Assembly: GCA_023399595.1 (NCBI GenBank)
Contig: JAEWOR010000032.1
Location: 1-64,000, forward strand
Origin: Bacteroidota bacterium
GTDB taxonomy: Bacteria > Bacteroidota > Bacteroidia > Flavobacteriales > Weeksellaceae
Direction: 5' to 3'
Length of the DNA: 64,000 nt
The notes beneath the pieces are model-generated. The model searched no databases. It was not told the origin of the DNA and saw nothing but the letters and a program-made list of their open reading frames with translations. The position numbers were made by a program, and so were the translations under genes. Shown here piece by piece: positions 44,090 to 52,836 of the stretch (its first letter is position 1; each line of letters starts with the position of its first letter).

Positions 44090-45145
44090 ATGACTGATAT
44101 TTTTTTAGGATCTCCAAATTTTACTATTAGCAACAAAACAGCTTCTCAATCTTGTCCATCCAATATTGCTTTAATTAAATATTGGGGAAAATATGAAAAC
44201 CAAATTCCTGCAAATCCCAGTATAAGTTATACATTAAACCATTGTAAAACCAATACAGTAATGGAGTTTTTTGCAAATGAAGAATTTTCTGTTCAAACTT
44301 TTTTGGCAGGAAATGAAGAAACGAAATTTGCAGAGAAAATTGAGAAGTATTTTAATAATATGGAAGCTTATCTCCCATGGATTTTAAAGGGAAGATACGT
44401 TATAAAAACAGAAAATACCTTTCCTCACAGTTCAGGAATTGCGAGTTCAGCGTCTGGTTTTGGTGCTATTGCAAAATGTTTAATGGAATTAGACGCAGAC
44501 TTTACTCAGACTGATAATTCGCAAATTGATACCCAAAAAGCTAGTTTCTTAGCAAGATTAGGAAGTGGAAGTGCATGTAGAAGTTTGTATGAAGGTTTAG
44601 TAGTTTGGGGCGAAACCAAAGAAGTTGCAGGAAGTTCAGATTTATTTGCTGTTCAATATCCAAACGATGAAATTCATTCTAGTTTTAAAAGCTTTAATGA
44701 TTGGGTTTTGTTGATTCATGAAGGTGAAAAATCGGTTTCTTCAACAGTGGGACATGGTTTAATGAAAACCAATCCTTATGCTGAAAGACGTTTTCAAGAA
44801 GCGCATGAAAATTTTAGCCTTTTAAAAGGAATTTTGAAATCTGGCGACATGGAAGGTTTTATTAAGTTGGTGGAACACGAGGCTTTAACACTTCATGCGA
44901 TGATGATGATGAGCGATCCCGCATTTATCCTTATGAAAACAGGAACTTTGGAAGCTATCAATAAAATTTGGGATTTTAGAAGAGTAACTGGTTTACCCGT
45001 CTTTTTCACTTTGGATGCAGGAGCAAACGTGCATGTTCTTTTCCCTAATGATTTAGAAAGCGATAAAATAGAAACTTTCATCAATCATCATTTGTTGCCA
45101 CTTACTCAAAAAGGTGGAGTGGTAAAGGATGTGATGAGGTTTTAA
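44090..45145 (+). CDS. mvaD: Diphosphomevalonate decarboxylase
   Basis: This 351-residue GHMP-fold enzyme converts diphosphomevalonate to isopentenyl diphosphate with ATP. It carries SNIALIKYWGKYE, SYTLNHCKT, the P-loop-like PHSSGIASSASGFGA and RLGSGSACRSLYEG. Its presence indicates the mevalonate route. It follows the acyl-CoA ligase by 48 bases and ends at a strong terminator. Confidence 0.94.
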   Translation: MTDIFLGSPNFTISNKTASQSCPSNIALIKYWGKYENQIPANPSISYTLNHCKTNTVMEFFANEEFSVQTFLAGNEETKFAEKIEKYFNNMEAYLPWILKGRYVIKTENTFPHSSGIASSASGFGAIAKCLMELDADFTQTDNSQIDTQKASFLARLGSGSACRSLYEGLVVWGETKEVAGSSDLFAVQYPNDEIHSSFKSFNDWVLLIHEGEKSVSSTVGHGLMKTNPYAERRFQEAHENFSLLKGILKSGDMEGFIKLVEHEALTLHAMMMMSDPAFILMKTGTLEAINKIWDFRRVTGLPVFFTLDAGANVHVLFPNDLESDKIETFINHHLLPLTQKGGVVKDVMRF

Positions 45146-45169
45146 TACTGAAATTTGTAAAATAAATAT

Positions 45170-45206
45170 AAAAAGTGATGAATTGTAAAACAGTTTGTCA
45201 CTTTTT
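45170..45206. terminator. Bidirectional terminator after mvaD
   Basis: AAAAAGTGA (45170-45178) faces TCACTTTTT (45198-45206), and the inner bases pair further with some G-T pairs. The A and T tracts serve both mvaD and the convergent DUF1634 gene. Confidence 0.82.
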
Positions 45207-45208
45207 TT

Positions 45209-45595
45209 TTAATGCGAATATCCCATTAAGAAGCTAAAAATCATAATGAATAAAACAATACTGGAGATGATGACATAAGTGCTATCTTTTTCTTTCAGAT
45301 AGCCCACCAAAGCAAAAATGATACGAACTAATGGGGTAAGGATAAGAAATAAAATTCCTAATTGGATAATCGCCATTCCTTCGCCAGAAATTAGCCCATT
45401 CCAGAAACTTCCCCAAATTTTCTCAGAAGAAGTGGGGATATCTATATTGCTGTAGTTTTTAGGCATCTTAAAACCTTCCAGAAAAAGTTTTACAAAACCT
45501 ATTAAAGAAGTTGTTACAGAAAGTACAACGCCTATTCTCAGTAGATTTCCTACCGAACGATTCAAATCTATATCTGTAAATGGAGTCTTTCTCAT
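45209..45595 (-). CDS. DUF1634 membrane protein
   Basis: This 128-residue protein has three membrane helices and the DUF1634 start DIDLNRSVGNLLRIGV. The family usually sits beside TauE/SafE exporters, as here: its start overlaps the stop of the TauE gene by 4 bases. It is probably an accessory subunit of that exporter. Confidence 0.88.
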   Translation of the reverse strand: MRKTPFTDIDLNRSVGNLLRIGVVLSVTTSLIGFVKLFLEGFKMPKNYSNIDIPTSSEKIWGSFWNGLISGEGMAIIQLGILFLILTPLVRIIFALVGYLKEKDSTYVIISSIVLFIMIFSFLMGYSH

Positions 45596-46422
45596 TTGAA
45601 ATTATTAGTTACACCATTATACATCATATAAAGCGAAAGGAAAGTAATGACAATTGCGAAGAAGGTCTTCAATTTTTTAGTTTTAGAAACCATTAAAGTT
45701 TTAGAACCAATAAAACTTCCTACTACAATCCCAATTAATACAGGAGCTGCAACATAAGGGATAATTTCTCCTCTTTGGAAATAAATTAAAGAACTCGCCA
45801 CCGCTGTTACCCCAATCATAAAATTACTGGTAGTAGTGGAAACTTTAAAAGGAAGCTTCATCATGTTATCCATGGCTAAAACTTTCAAAGCACCAGAACC
45901 AATTCCTAACAATCCAGACATGGCTCCAGCAAAAATCATCATTAAAAAACCAGGAATGGTATTTCTCGCAGAATAACTTTTAATAACGCCTTTATCGGGA
46001 AAAGTTCCATAAAGTTTAAGCTTATGCTCTAAACTTCCTTTAATTAAAGGTTCTTGATGATCTGGTTTACCTTTTAAATTTAAAATTACTGTTAATAAAA
46101 GGATACTTGCGAAGATAATTCCAATAGTATTAGGATTAAGCATTCCTGAGACCAACGCACCTACAATAGCACCTGCGGTGGTGGCAATCTCTAGAAACAT
46201 CCCAATTCTCATATTGGTAAAACCTTCTTTTACAAAAGCTACAGCTGAACCAGAAGATGTTCCAATAACAGAAATAAGGGAAGCTCCGATAGCAAAATGC
46301 ATTGGAACTCCAAAACCTAAAGTAAGCAAAGGAATAATAATAACACCTCCACCTAAACCAGTGAGGGATCCTAAAAGTCCTGCAGATACAGCGCCTAAGA
46401 AGAGTATGATAATTTCTACCAT
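45592..46422 (-). CDS. TauE/SafE family sulfite/organosulfur exporter
   Basis: This 276-residue inner-membrane permease has about eight helices in two repeats, each with the glycine-rich signature (GSLTGLGGGVIIIPLL near residue 19, and GLLGIGSGALKV near 168). The substrate (sulfite, sulfoacetate or similar) is not certain. It is coupled to the DUF1634 gene. Confidence 0.9.
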   Translation of the reverse strand: MVEIIILFLGAVSAGLLGSLTGLGGGVIIIPLLTLGFGVPMHFAIGASLISVIGTSSGSAVAFVKEGFTNMRIGMFLEIATTAGAIVGALVSGMLNPNTIGIIFASILLLTVILNLKGKPDHQEPLIKGSLEHKLKLYGTFPDKGVIKSYSARNTIPGFLMMIFAGAMSGLLGIGSGALKVLAMDNMMKLPFKVSTTTSNFMIGVTAVASSLIYFQRGEIIPYVAAPVLIGIVVGSFIGSKTLMVSKTKKLKTFFAIVITFLSLYMMYNGVTNNFK

Positions 46423-46426
46423 TCTA

Positions 46427-46434
46427 CAAAGATA
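46427..46434 (-). promoter_or_regulatory. -7 box of the TauE/DUF1634 operon
   Basis: The minus strand reads TATCTTTG, perfect, only 4 bases before the start codon; a leaderless message is predicted. It shares an 83-base divergent gap with the DUF1543 gene. Confidence 0.4.
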
Positions 46435-46505
46435 ATTAAATGTCTATTGATAAAACAAAATTTCAAGTCTCTATTTTTATCAAAAAAAATTACGAATTTT
46501 GTAGT

Positions 46506-47045
46506 ATGAAACTTTTTTATGTAATTCTTGGCGCTACACCTGAAGGAAGGAATATTGAACAGCATGATGTTTTCTTTGGAATTGCAGAAAATTTTGAGGA
46601 ACTTATTCCAGAAATAAAAAATTTTTGGAAAGATGCTAGAGTGCATATAGATTGCTATCAGGAAGTTAAATTTGCAGATGGCTACCAAATTAATATTGTT
46701 GAAAAATCAGAAGAAAAACCTTCGGAACAATTGTTTTTTGTGAATCTGGGAGGTTATAAAACTGGTTCATTTGAAGAATTTCACGAGCAGCATTTAATGG
46801 TGGATATTTCTTTGGGAGGGGTGATAAAAAGAATTAAGAAAACCGATTTTTATCAAAATATGGGTTTCAAAGGCGCAGAAAGTCATGTGGATGATAAATA
46901 TGGTGTGGGCATAGACGATATTTTTTCTGTTCAAGATATTCTTACTCAAAATATGAAGGATAAATACAGTATTCTTTTAGAAAAATCTGAGGAAAAAAAT
47001 CAAGAAAATCCTATGCATATTGGATATTTAAAAGTAAAATATTAA
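46506..47045 (+). CDS. DUF1543 domain-containing protein
   Basis: This 179-residue protein begins with MKLFYVILGATPEGRN, typical of DUF1543, and contains HDVFFGIAENFEEL and the repeated FFVNLGGYKTGSFEEFHEQ. I chose the internal ATG because the family starts there; the longer reading adds 22 unmatched residues across the promoter region. The function is unknown. purK follows 20 bases downstream. Confidence 0.85.
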   Translation: MKLFYVILGATPEGRNIEQHDVFFGIAENFEELIPEIKNFWKDARVHIDCYQEVKFADGYQINIVEKSEEKPSEQLFFVNLGGYKTGSFEEFHEQHLMVDISLGGVIKRIKKTDFYQNMGFKGAESHVDDKYGVGIDDIFSVQDILTQNMKDKYSILLEKSEEKNQENPMHIGYLKVKY

Positions 47046-47065
47046 AAAATAAATCTAAATTAAAA

Positions 47066-48175
47066 ATGAAAATAGGAATCCTTGGAGGTGGACAGTTGGG
47101 GAGAATGTTCATTCAAAATGCATTGAATTATGATGATGAGTTTTACACTTTAGACCCTGCGCAAGACGCTCCTTGTCATAATATTTCATATTTTACACAA
47201 GGTAATTTTAATGATTATAATACCGTTCTCAACTTCGGGAGAGACAAGGATGTGGTGACTATTGAAATTGAACATGTAAATGCGGATGCGCTTTCAGAAT
47301 TGGAAAATTTAGGAGTAAAAGTAGTTCCTAATGCCAAAATTATTAAAACCATTCAGCAGAAAATTCTTCAAAAAGAATTTTACAAAGCCCACGATATTCC
47401 AAGTCCGGATTTTGAAGTAAAATGGAACGGTGAAGATCCTATTTTTATGTCACTTCCTTTTGTTCAGAAAATGAATACGGGTGGTTATGATGGAAAAGGA
47501 GTTCAGGTTATTCGTACCGAAGAAGATTATCAAAACTTATGGAAAGAGGCTTCAGTTCTGGAAAGTTTAGTAGATATTGATAAAGAACTTTCTGTAATTG
47601 TTGCTAAAAATGAAAACGGAGAAACCAAAACTTTTCCAGTTACGGAAATGGTGGCGGATCCTAAACTGAATTTATTAGATTTTAATATTTGCCCTACACA
47701 ATTAACGGAAGATATAGAAACTCAAATTAAAACGATTACCGATAAATTTTTAGCCGCAGTAGATTCTCCAGGTCTTTTTGCTATTGAATTGTTCTTGGAT
47801 AAAGAAGGTAAAGTTTGGGTAAATGAAACAGCACCAAGGTTGCACAATTCTGGGCATCAAAGTCAGGAAGGAAATGCGAATTCCCAGTTTGAGCAAATGT
47901 ATCGTGTGGTTACCAATAAACCTTTAGCAGATACCGATGCTTTCACGTTCAGTGGAATGCTTAACTTGGTGGGGGCAGAAGGTTTTTCAGGAAAAGTAAT
48001 TTATGAAGGCTTGGATAAGGTTTTGCAACTTCCAAAAACATATGTTCATCTTTATGGTAAAACAGAAACAAAACCTGGAAGAAAAATGGGGCATATTAAT
48101 GTTTTAGCAAATTCACGCGAAGAATTAATGGAAAAGCTGATTCAAATAAAAGCTATGGTGATTGTAAAAGCTTAG
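47066..48175 (+). CDS. purK: 5-(carboxyamino)imidazole ribonucleotide synthase
   Basis: This 369-residue ATP-grasp enzyme of purine synthesis shows KIGILGGGQLGRMF, VTIEIEHVNADAL, KMNTGGYDGKGVQV, VNETAPRLHNSGH and GRKMGHINVLA. It works with PurE, encoded separately at 51117. It lies 20 bases after DUF1543 and ends in a terminator. Confidence 0.95.
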   Translation: MKIGILGGGQLGRMFIQNALNYDDEFYTLDPAQDAPCHNISYFTQGNFNDYNTVLNFGRDKDVVTIEIEHVNADALSELENLGVKVVPNAKIIKTIQQKILQKEFYKAHDIPSPDFEVKWNGEDPIFMSLPFVQKMNTGGYDGKGVQVIRTEEDYQNLWKEASVLESLVDIDKELSVIVAKNENGETKTFPVTEMVADPKLNLLDFNICPTQLTEDIETQIKTITDKFLAAVDSPGLFAIELFLDKEGKVWVNETAPRLHNSGHQSQEGNANSQFEQMYRVVTNKPLADTDAFTFSGMLNLVGAEGFSGKVIYEGLDKVLQLPKTYVHLYGKTETKPGRKMGHINVLANSREELMEKLIQIKAMVIVKA

Positions 48176-48194
48176 TGCATTTTAAAATAAAAAC

Positions 48195-48228
48195 AAAAAA
48201 ACTTTCTCTGTGCAGAGAAAGTTTTTTT
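48195..48228. terminator. Bidirectional terminator after purK
   Basis: AAAAAAACTTTCTCTG pairs exactly with CAGAGAAAGTTTTTTT around two central bases, between purK and the convergent secreted-protein gene. Confidence 0.85.
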
Positions 48229-48248
48229 GTTTTATGAAAGTGTTTTTT

Positions 48249-49121
48249 TTAATCCTTGAATAATGAAATCCTAGTGAATGACTCTACAACAAAATTACAG
48301 TCTGTATCTGTTTGTGCAGAAAGTTGATATCCTTTATTGGGAGCTGTGCTTTCAGGGTCGGCAATCGTGTAAAAGTAAAAAGTAAGTACTTTGCCACTTC
48401 CGCTAGAACCCGATGGTAAATTTACAATAGAATTAACTTCAAATCCACTGTCAGGATTTCTGAAAATTGTTTTTACGGAGCCAGAATTATTAGAACCTGG
48501 TGTTACGGTTGCTATCAGTCTCCAAATATGTACCTGCCCATTAATAAGATTCTCTATCCATCTTTGTGGTGAAGGATATTGAGCGCTAGTGGAGCCTGTG
48601 GTAATATAGATGTTGGACGTTTGTCCTGGAAAAGGAACTGTAGTTTCTGGCCAGCTGGTTGTGGGGCTTGCTGCAAAAACCAAAGGTGTGGTATAGGTAA
48701 TGAGTTTTTCGGCACCATAACTATTTCCACTTGAGGTTAAAGCTATTGTAGGTTTTGAGTTACCAGCTCCACTGTTGATTTTTACAACACCATCATTACC
48801 TGCGGCAGAACTGGTTGCAACAAATAATTGTCGCCAAAGAACGCCGTCCCAAAACTCAAATCTGTCTGCTGTGGTGTTGTAAATAAGAGTTCCTTTAGCT
48901 AAACTGGAATTTACTACTCCAGTTGGTGGTACTGTGAGAATGTCGTTGTCTGCTAAAGTGGTGTTTCTTTCATTATCTGAAAGCCTAGGAATTAGAATTC
49001 CTTTGTTGTTTGACGTAATGTCTAAAACTGATGCGCCATTAGGTGTGGTGGTGTTGATACCAACTTGTGCATTGAGAGAAACTAATCCCATAAAGGATGC
49101 TAGAATAAATACTTTTTTCAT
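48249..49121 (-). CDS. Secreted hypothetical protein (QVGINTTTP type)
   Basis: This 290-residue protein has a signal peptide (MKKVFILASFMGLVSLNAQ) followed by QVGINTTTPNGASVLDI and KGILIPRLS, a start that recurs in many Flavobacteriia surface proteins with phage-tail-fibre-like beta structure. The rest is Ser/Gly/Thr-rich with FEFWDGVLWRQL. No T9SS sorting domain is visible. The function is unknown. Confidence 0.75.
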   Translation of the reverse strand: MKKVFILASFMGLVSLNAQVGINTTTPNGASVLDITSNNKGILIPRLSDNERNTTLADNDILTVPPTGVVNSSLAKGTLIYNTTADRFEFWDGVLWRQLFVATSSAAGNDGVVKINSGAGNSKPTIALTSSGNSYGAEKLITYTTPLVFAASPTTSWPETTVPFPGQTSNIYITTGSTSAQYPSPQRWIENLINGQVHIWRLIATVTPGSNNSGSVKTIFRNPDSGFEVNSIVNLPSGSSGSGKVLTFYFYTIADPESTAPNKGYQLSAQTDTDCNFVVESFTRISLFKD

Positions 49122-49453
49122 TTTCTTTAATTTTTGTGTTAGTCATAATTTTTGGTTATTAATGATGTTAAATATCATTTAAATATTGTTTGAGAGAACT
49201 GTGTTGTTTTGAATCTCATATCAAATTATGTTAAATTTAATTTAAAACATGTAAAATGTTATAAAATTTAATCTAATATTATTTTTTTAATGAATATTAT
49301 TTATTATTTAAATATTGTTATAGAGAATTTTGAAATGTGAAATTCTTAAAGTTTTATACTTATTAAACAAATTACTGTAATAATATTCTTTTATTATTGC
49401 TGATAATTTATTTAATTTTCATATAAAAATATTGTAATTGAGATGTTTAATAA
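49122..49453. other. AT-rich gap with imperfect direct repeat
   Basis: No gene is seen in these 332 bases. TTTAAATATTGTT occurs at 49178-49190 and 49307-49319, and the bases after it (with AGAGAA) also agree, giving a 23-base repeat with three differences. It may be a control region for the secreted protein. Confidence 0.4.
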
Positions 49454-50356
49454 TTACTTTTTAACAGAAGTGGGTTTGTAATTAATAATAAAAACTCCAA
49501 AAATAATTAATACTGCAGCTAAAATAAACTGAATTGTTATGGGTTCATCCAACACCAACCAACCTAGTAAAATAGCAATAATGGTATTGATATAAGAAAG
49601 TATAGAAACCTGCACTGGACTAATCTTTGTAAGTGCGTAATGAAAACAGAAAAATGTAATTACAGAACCAAAAATAGCCAAATAAACCATTGCAGAAATA
49701 CTTTTCAAAGACCATTTTTCGAAACTGTAATTTTCTGTGAAAATAAAAGCAAAAAGAATCTGTACAATTCCCGCTATCATAAATTGATAAAAAAGATTGA
49801 GGCTAATATTTCCACTTTTAATATTCATTTTTTTAGTGAAAATAATTCCCGATGCCCAACCTATAATGGCAAAAAGCATCAAAACAATTCCGGTGACGTA
49901 GTTAGGATTGCTTAAATCTTTCAATCCGTTCCAGAAAATAAAAAGAATTCCACAGAAACACAGCAAAATTCCAACTAAAGCTTTTATGCTGAATTTCTGC
50001 ATTCCTAAAGCTACACTTCCTAAAAATACCAAAATAGGCGTACAGGAACTAATTAGAGAAGTTAAAGAACTAGAGAGGTGCTCTTCTGCAACAGTAGTTA
50101 AACCATTTGCCATGACCAACATTAATAATGCGAAAATAGCTTGATATTTAAAATTTTCCCAGCCAATCCATTTTAGTTGATTTTTAGAAAGCAAAATAAT
50201 CAGCATTATAATTCCTGCTAAAAACTGACGAATTCCTGCTACAAACCATCCTGGAATGCTTTCTACTGCTATACGAATACCCAAAAAAGTTGTACCCCAA
50301 ACAATAGCAACGGTTAAAATGGCAAAAATTAGGCGGTAATCTTTCACAAAATTCAA
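49454..50356 (-). CDS. EamA/DMT-superfamily transporter
   Basis: This 300-residue inner-membrane protein has ten helices in two EamA repeats (VAIVWGTTFLGIRIAVESIPGWF at the start, then VLDEPITIQFILAAVLI in the second). The substrate is unknown; relatives export amino acids or metabolites. Confidence 0.9.
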   Translation of the reverse strand: MNFVKDYRLIFAILTVAIVWGTTFLGIRIAVESIPGWFVAGIRQFLAGIIMLIILLSKNQLKWIGWENFKYQAIFALLMLVMANGLTTVAEEHLSSSLTSLISSCTPILVFLGSVALGMQKFSIKALVGILLCFCGILFIFWNGLKDLSNPNYVTGIVLMLFAIIGWASGIIFTKKMNIKSGNISLNLFYQFMIAGIVQILFAFIFTENYSFEKWSLKSISAMVYLAIFGSVITFFCFHYALTKISPVQVSILSYINTIIAILLGWLVLDEPITIQFILAAVLIIFGVFIINYKPTSVKK

Positions 50357-50364
50357 TTTTGCGG

Positions 50365-50372
50365 CAAAGGTA
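50365..50372 (-). promoter_or_regulatory. -7 box of the EamA gene
   Basis: The minus strand reads TACCTTTG, matching TAnnTTTG, 9 bases before the start codon. Confidence 0.4.
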
Positions 50373-50461
50373 TTTAAATAGTTTATAGATTTTAGCTTTA
50401 GAAAAATGATAGATGTTATGTATGTTTTATTTTTAAAGAGAATTCTTTCTGTAAAGAAAAA

Positions 50462-50483
50462 AGCAACCTCAAAAAAGGTTGCT
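50462..50483 (-). terminator. Terminator of the 140-residue lipoprotein gene
   Basis: AGCAACC (50462-50468) pairs with GGTTGCT (50477-50483). On the minus strand a T-rich stretch follows, just after the stop at 50508. Confidence 0.72.
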
Positions 50484-50507
50484 CTCGTTTTATAATTTGT
50501 AGTAATA

Positions 50508-50930
50508 TTATTTAGTGGTTTGTAATTTCGTTGCGGCTTTTACCCAAGCTTGTCCACCTTCAATCATTACATTATTCCACATTTTTTTCTCTTCTGCTTT
50601 AATTTTCGGAGTCCAAGTTGCGGTATCTTTTGCCCAATTTTGATATTGGGTGTTAAGTTCTCCTAATTTTTTTTGGTCTTTAGCATCAACTGCTGCCGCA
50701 AAATCTACTAACAGTTGCTTATATTCATCTACTTTTTTATTTACCGTTTCGTCGGAGAATTTTGCTTCTGAAGATTGAGCAGTTTCTGTAGATGTAGAAT
50801 CTGCAACACTTGGTGTTACAATAGAAGAAGAATCAATAGCATTGGCATCTTGCTGAGCTTCTGTAGTTTCTTTTTTAGTACACGATACAACAGCCAAAAC
50901 AACCGCTACTGATAAAATTAATTTTTTCAT
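50508..50930 (-). CDS. Hypothetical lipoprotein
   Basis: This 140-residue protein has a lipobox (VVSC at residue 17), then a Thr/Ser/Ala-rich low-complexity linker (about 18-58) and a helical C-terminal domain with Trp residues (YQNWAKDTATW, QAWVKAATKL). I recognise no family. It is monocistronic, with its own terminator. Confidence 0.72.
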   Translation of the reverse strand: MKKLILSVAVVLAVVSCTKKETTEAQQDANAIDSSSIVTPSVADSTSTETAQSSEAKFSDETVNKKVDEYKQLLVDFAAAVDAKDQKKLGELNTQYQNWAKDTATWTPKIKAEEKKMWNNVMIEGGQAWVKAATKLQTTK

Positions 50931-51063
50931 AAAGTTTAATTTGTTATTTCGTGAATATAAAAAATAAATCTATTTTTCACAAATGAGTGATTTATAATTT
51001 AATGAAAATTAACTTTTGAAATTCTAAAAAACATATCTGTATAAAATCCGTTTGTCTTTTAAA

Positions 51064-51094
51064 TTTCGCATTTCGTAAGCTTTCGCTATCTTTG
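51064..51094 (+). promoter_or_regulatory. purE promoter
   Basis: TTTC (51064-51067), 19 bases, TATCTTTG (51087-51094): a perfect -7 box with a near-consensus -33 box, 22 bases before the ATG. Confidence 0.55.
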
Positions 51095-51116
51095 AACATC
51101 TAAAAAAGAAGTAAAA

Positions 51117-51617
51117 ATGGTAGGAATTATTATGGGAAGCCAAAGTGATTTGCATATTATGGAACAAGCTGCAGATTTCTTGAAAAGTTTAAACATTTCG
51201 TATGAATTAACGGTGGTTTCGGCGCACAGAACGCCAGAAAGAATGTTCGATTATGCAAAAACAGCTCAGGAGCGTGGCTTGAAAGTAATTATTGCAGGAG
51301 CAGGAGGAGCGGCTCATCTTCCAGGAATGGTAGCAAGTTGTACAACGCTTCCGGTAATTGGAGTTCCTATTTTGTCGAGCAATTCTATTGATGGTTGGGA
51401 TTCTATTTTGTCTATTCTGCAAATGCCAGGAGGAATTCCTGTTGCAACGGTAGCTTTAAATGGAGCTTTGAATGCGGGAATTTTAGCTGCTAAAATTATT
51501 GGAAGTTCTAATGATGAGGTTTCCAAAAAAATGCAGCAATATCAAGATTCTTTAAAAGAAAAAGTCTTGGGAACAGTGGAAGTTATTAAAGAAAAACATC
51601 CTAATCAATTCGATTAA
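51117..51617 (+). CDS. purE: N5-carboxyaminoimidazole ribonucleotide mutase
   Basis: This 166-residue class I PurE has MGSQSDLHIM, SAHRTPERM, AGAGGAAHLPGMVAS and LQMPGGIPVATVALNGALNAG. It rearranges N5-CAIR to CAIR, downstream of PurK (47066). The genes are separated here by a transporter, a lipoprotein and a secreted-protein gene, while in many bacteria they are adjacent. Confidence 0.95.
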   Translation: MVGIIMGSQSDLHIMEQAADFLKSLNISYELTVVSAHRTPERMFDYAKTAQERGLKVIIAGAGGAAHLPGMVASCTTLPVIGVPILSSNSIDGWDSILSILQMPGGIPVATVALNGALNAGILAAKIIGSSNDEVSKKMQQYQDSLKEKVLGTVEVIKEKHPNQFD

Positions 51618-51694
51618 GAGTTCATTTTTCCTTTCAAAATTATTAAAGTAGAGAAAGAAATTTCAATTTCTTCTTTTGAATATACCAACAATAC

Positions 51695-51718
51695 AAGCTT
51701 CGAAGAAATTCGGGGCTT
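51695..51718 (+). terminator. purE terminator
   Basis: AAGCTTCGAA (51695-51704) pairs with TTCGGGGCTT (51709-51718), with two G-T pairs, around GAAA, followed by T residues. It overlaps the end region of the convergent araC-type gene. Confidence 0.6.
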
Positions 51719-51720
51719 TT

Positions 51721-52644
51721 TTATTGCAAGATTAATGTTTTCATTTGAAAGGATTTGGGCGTTGTTCCTTCAAATTGCTTAAAAACTCTAGTAAAATAAT
51801 TGGTATCTGTAAAACCCGTTTGGAAGGCCACTTCTTTTATACTTTCTTGGTTTTGTAGAAGTTCTTTGGCTTTGTTAATTCTTTCTTGTAAAATAAATTC
51901 ATTCGGGGAAATTCCCAATTCTTGTTTAAACATTTTAAAGAAATTCGATTTGCTTATGTAAGCCATTTTTGCAATATTCTCTATGGAAAGTTTCTGATGC
52001 AAATTTTCTCTAATATAATTCACCACAAAACCAATTCTCGATTTATTTTTTAATAAATTTTTCTCCACTAAATTTCTTCCTTGCGTTTGCATTAACCGAA
52101 TAAGAAGTTCTTTTAGAGCAAAATCTGCCATTACATCTTTATGGGAATTATCGTCCATCGCAATTCGCATAATATTGTTGGTTGCAGAAGCTAGAGAAGG
52201 CGTGTTGAACAAAAAATACTCGTCTTGTTGAAGTTCCCAAGAATTACTTTCATCAACTTTTGGAGCAGAAAAATTGAGATATTGAAGGGCACTTTCTACA
52301 AAATCTGGATTAAAACTTAAAGAAACACATTGTGAAGGATTTTCATCAGCTTCAGGAAAATCAATCACCATGGTTTCACCTGGAGCAACCAATACGCTTT
52401 CACCTGGGAGATATTCAAAATACTCAGTTTTTCCATCCAGCTTCATCATTTTTTTTCCTCTAAGCATTGCTGTAAAAGATAGATTTTCAAAATTTAATTT
52501 AACATCAAAAGCACTTCTGTGGGTTTCATAAATGCTAAACTCACAATCTTTAAGACTATAAGTTGTTTTGTTTTCCACTAAGTTATGGAGTTGATTTTCC
52601 ACTAACAATGGAGGTTTTTCAAGCGTATATTTGACATTCTTCAT
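51721..52644 (-). CDS. AraC-family transcriptional regulator
   Basis: This 307-residue regulator has an N-terminal ligand-binding cupin-like domain (EYLPGESVLVAPGETMVIDFPE). The two C-terminal helix-turn-helix units are IENIAKMAYISKSNFFKMFK and IKEVAFQTGFTDTNYFTRVFK, ending GTTPKSFQ. It is divergent from the aldehyde dehydrogenase gene and probably controls it; the effector is unknown. Confidence 0.9.
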   Translation of the reverse strand: MKNVKYTLEKPPLLVENQLHNLVENKTTYSLKDCEFSIYETHRSAFDVKLNFENLSFTAMLRGKKMMKLDGKTEYFEYLPGESVLVAPGETMVIDFPEADENPSQCVSLSFNPDFVESALQYLNFSAPKVDESNSWELQQDEYFLFNTPSLASATNNIMRIAMDDNSHKDVMADFALKELLIRLMQTQGRNLVEKNLLKNKSRIGFVVNYIRENLHQKLSIENIAKMAYISKSNFFKMFKQELGISPNEFILQERINKAKELLQNQESIKEVAFQTGFTDTNYFTRVFKQFEGTTPKSFQMKTLILQ

Positions 52645-52836
52645 TACCTCGATTTTTGATTTTGTAAGAATATAAATATAATGAAAAATTTATCAATACT
52701 ATTTTAATATTTTGTTAATGAAATAATAAAGTTCTGGTTGAAAATATGATTTTACTATAAAAAAGTAGGATTGTGCTATTCTGTACATTATTTTCTAAGT
52801 AATTTAGAATTATTAAAATTTTAAAACGTATTAAAA
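52645..52836. promoter_or_regulatory. Divergent control region of araC-type gene and aldehyde dehydrogenase
   Basis: A 192-base AT-rich gap where AraC operators and both promoters should lie. I see no exact TAnnTTTG box in either direction, consistent with a promoter that needs an activator. Confidence 0.35.
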
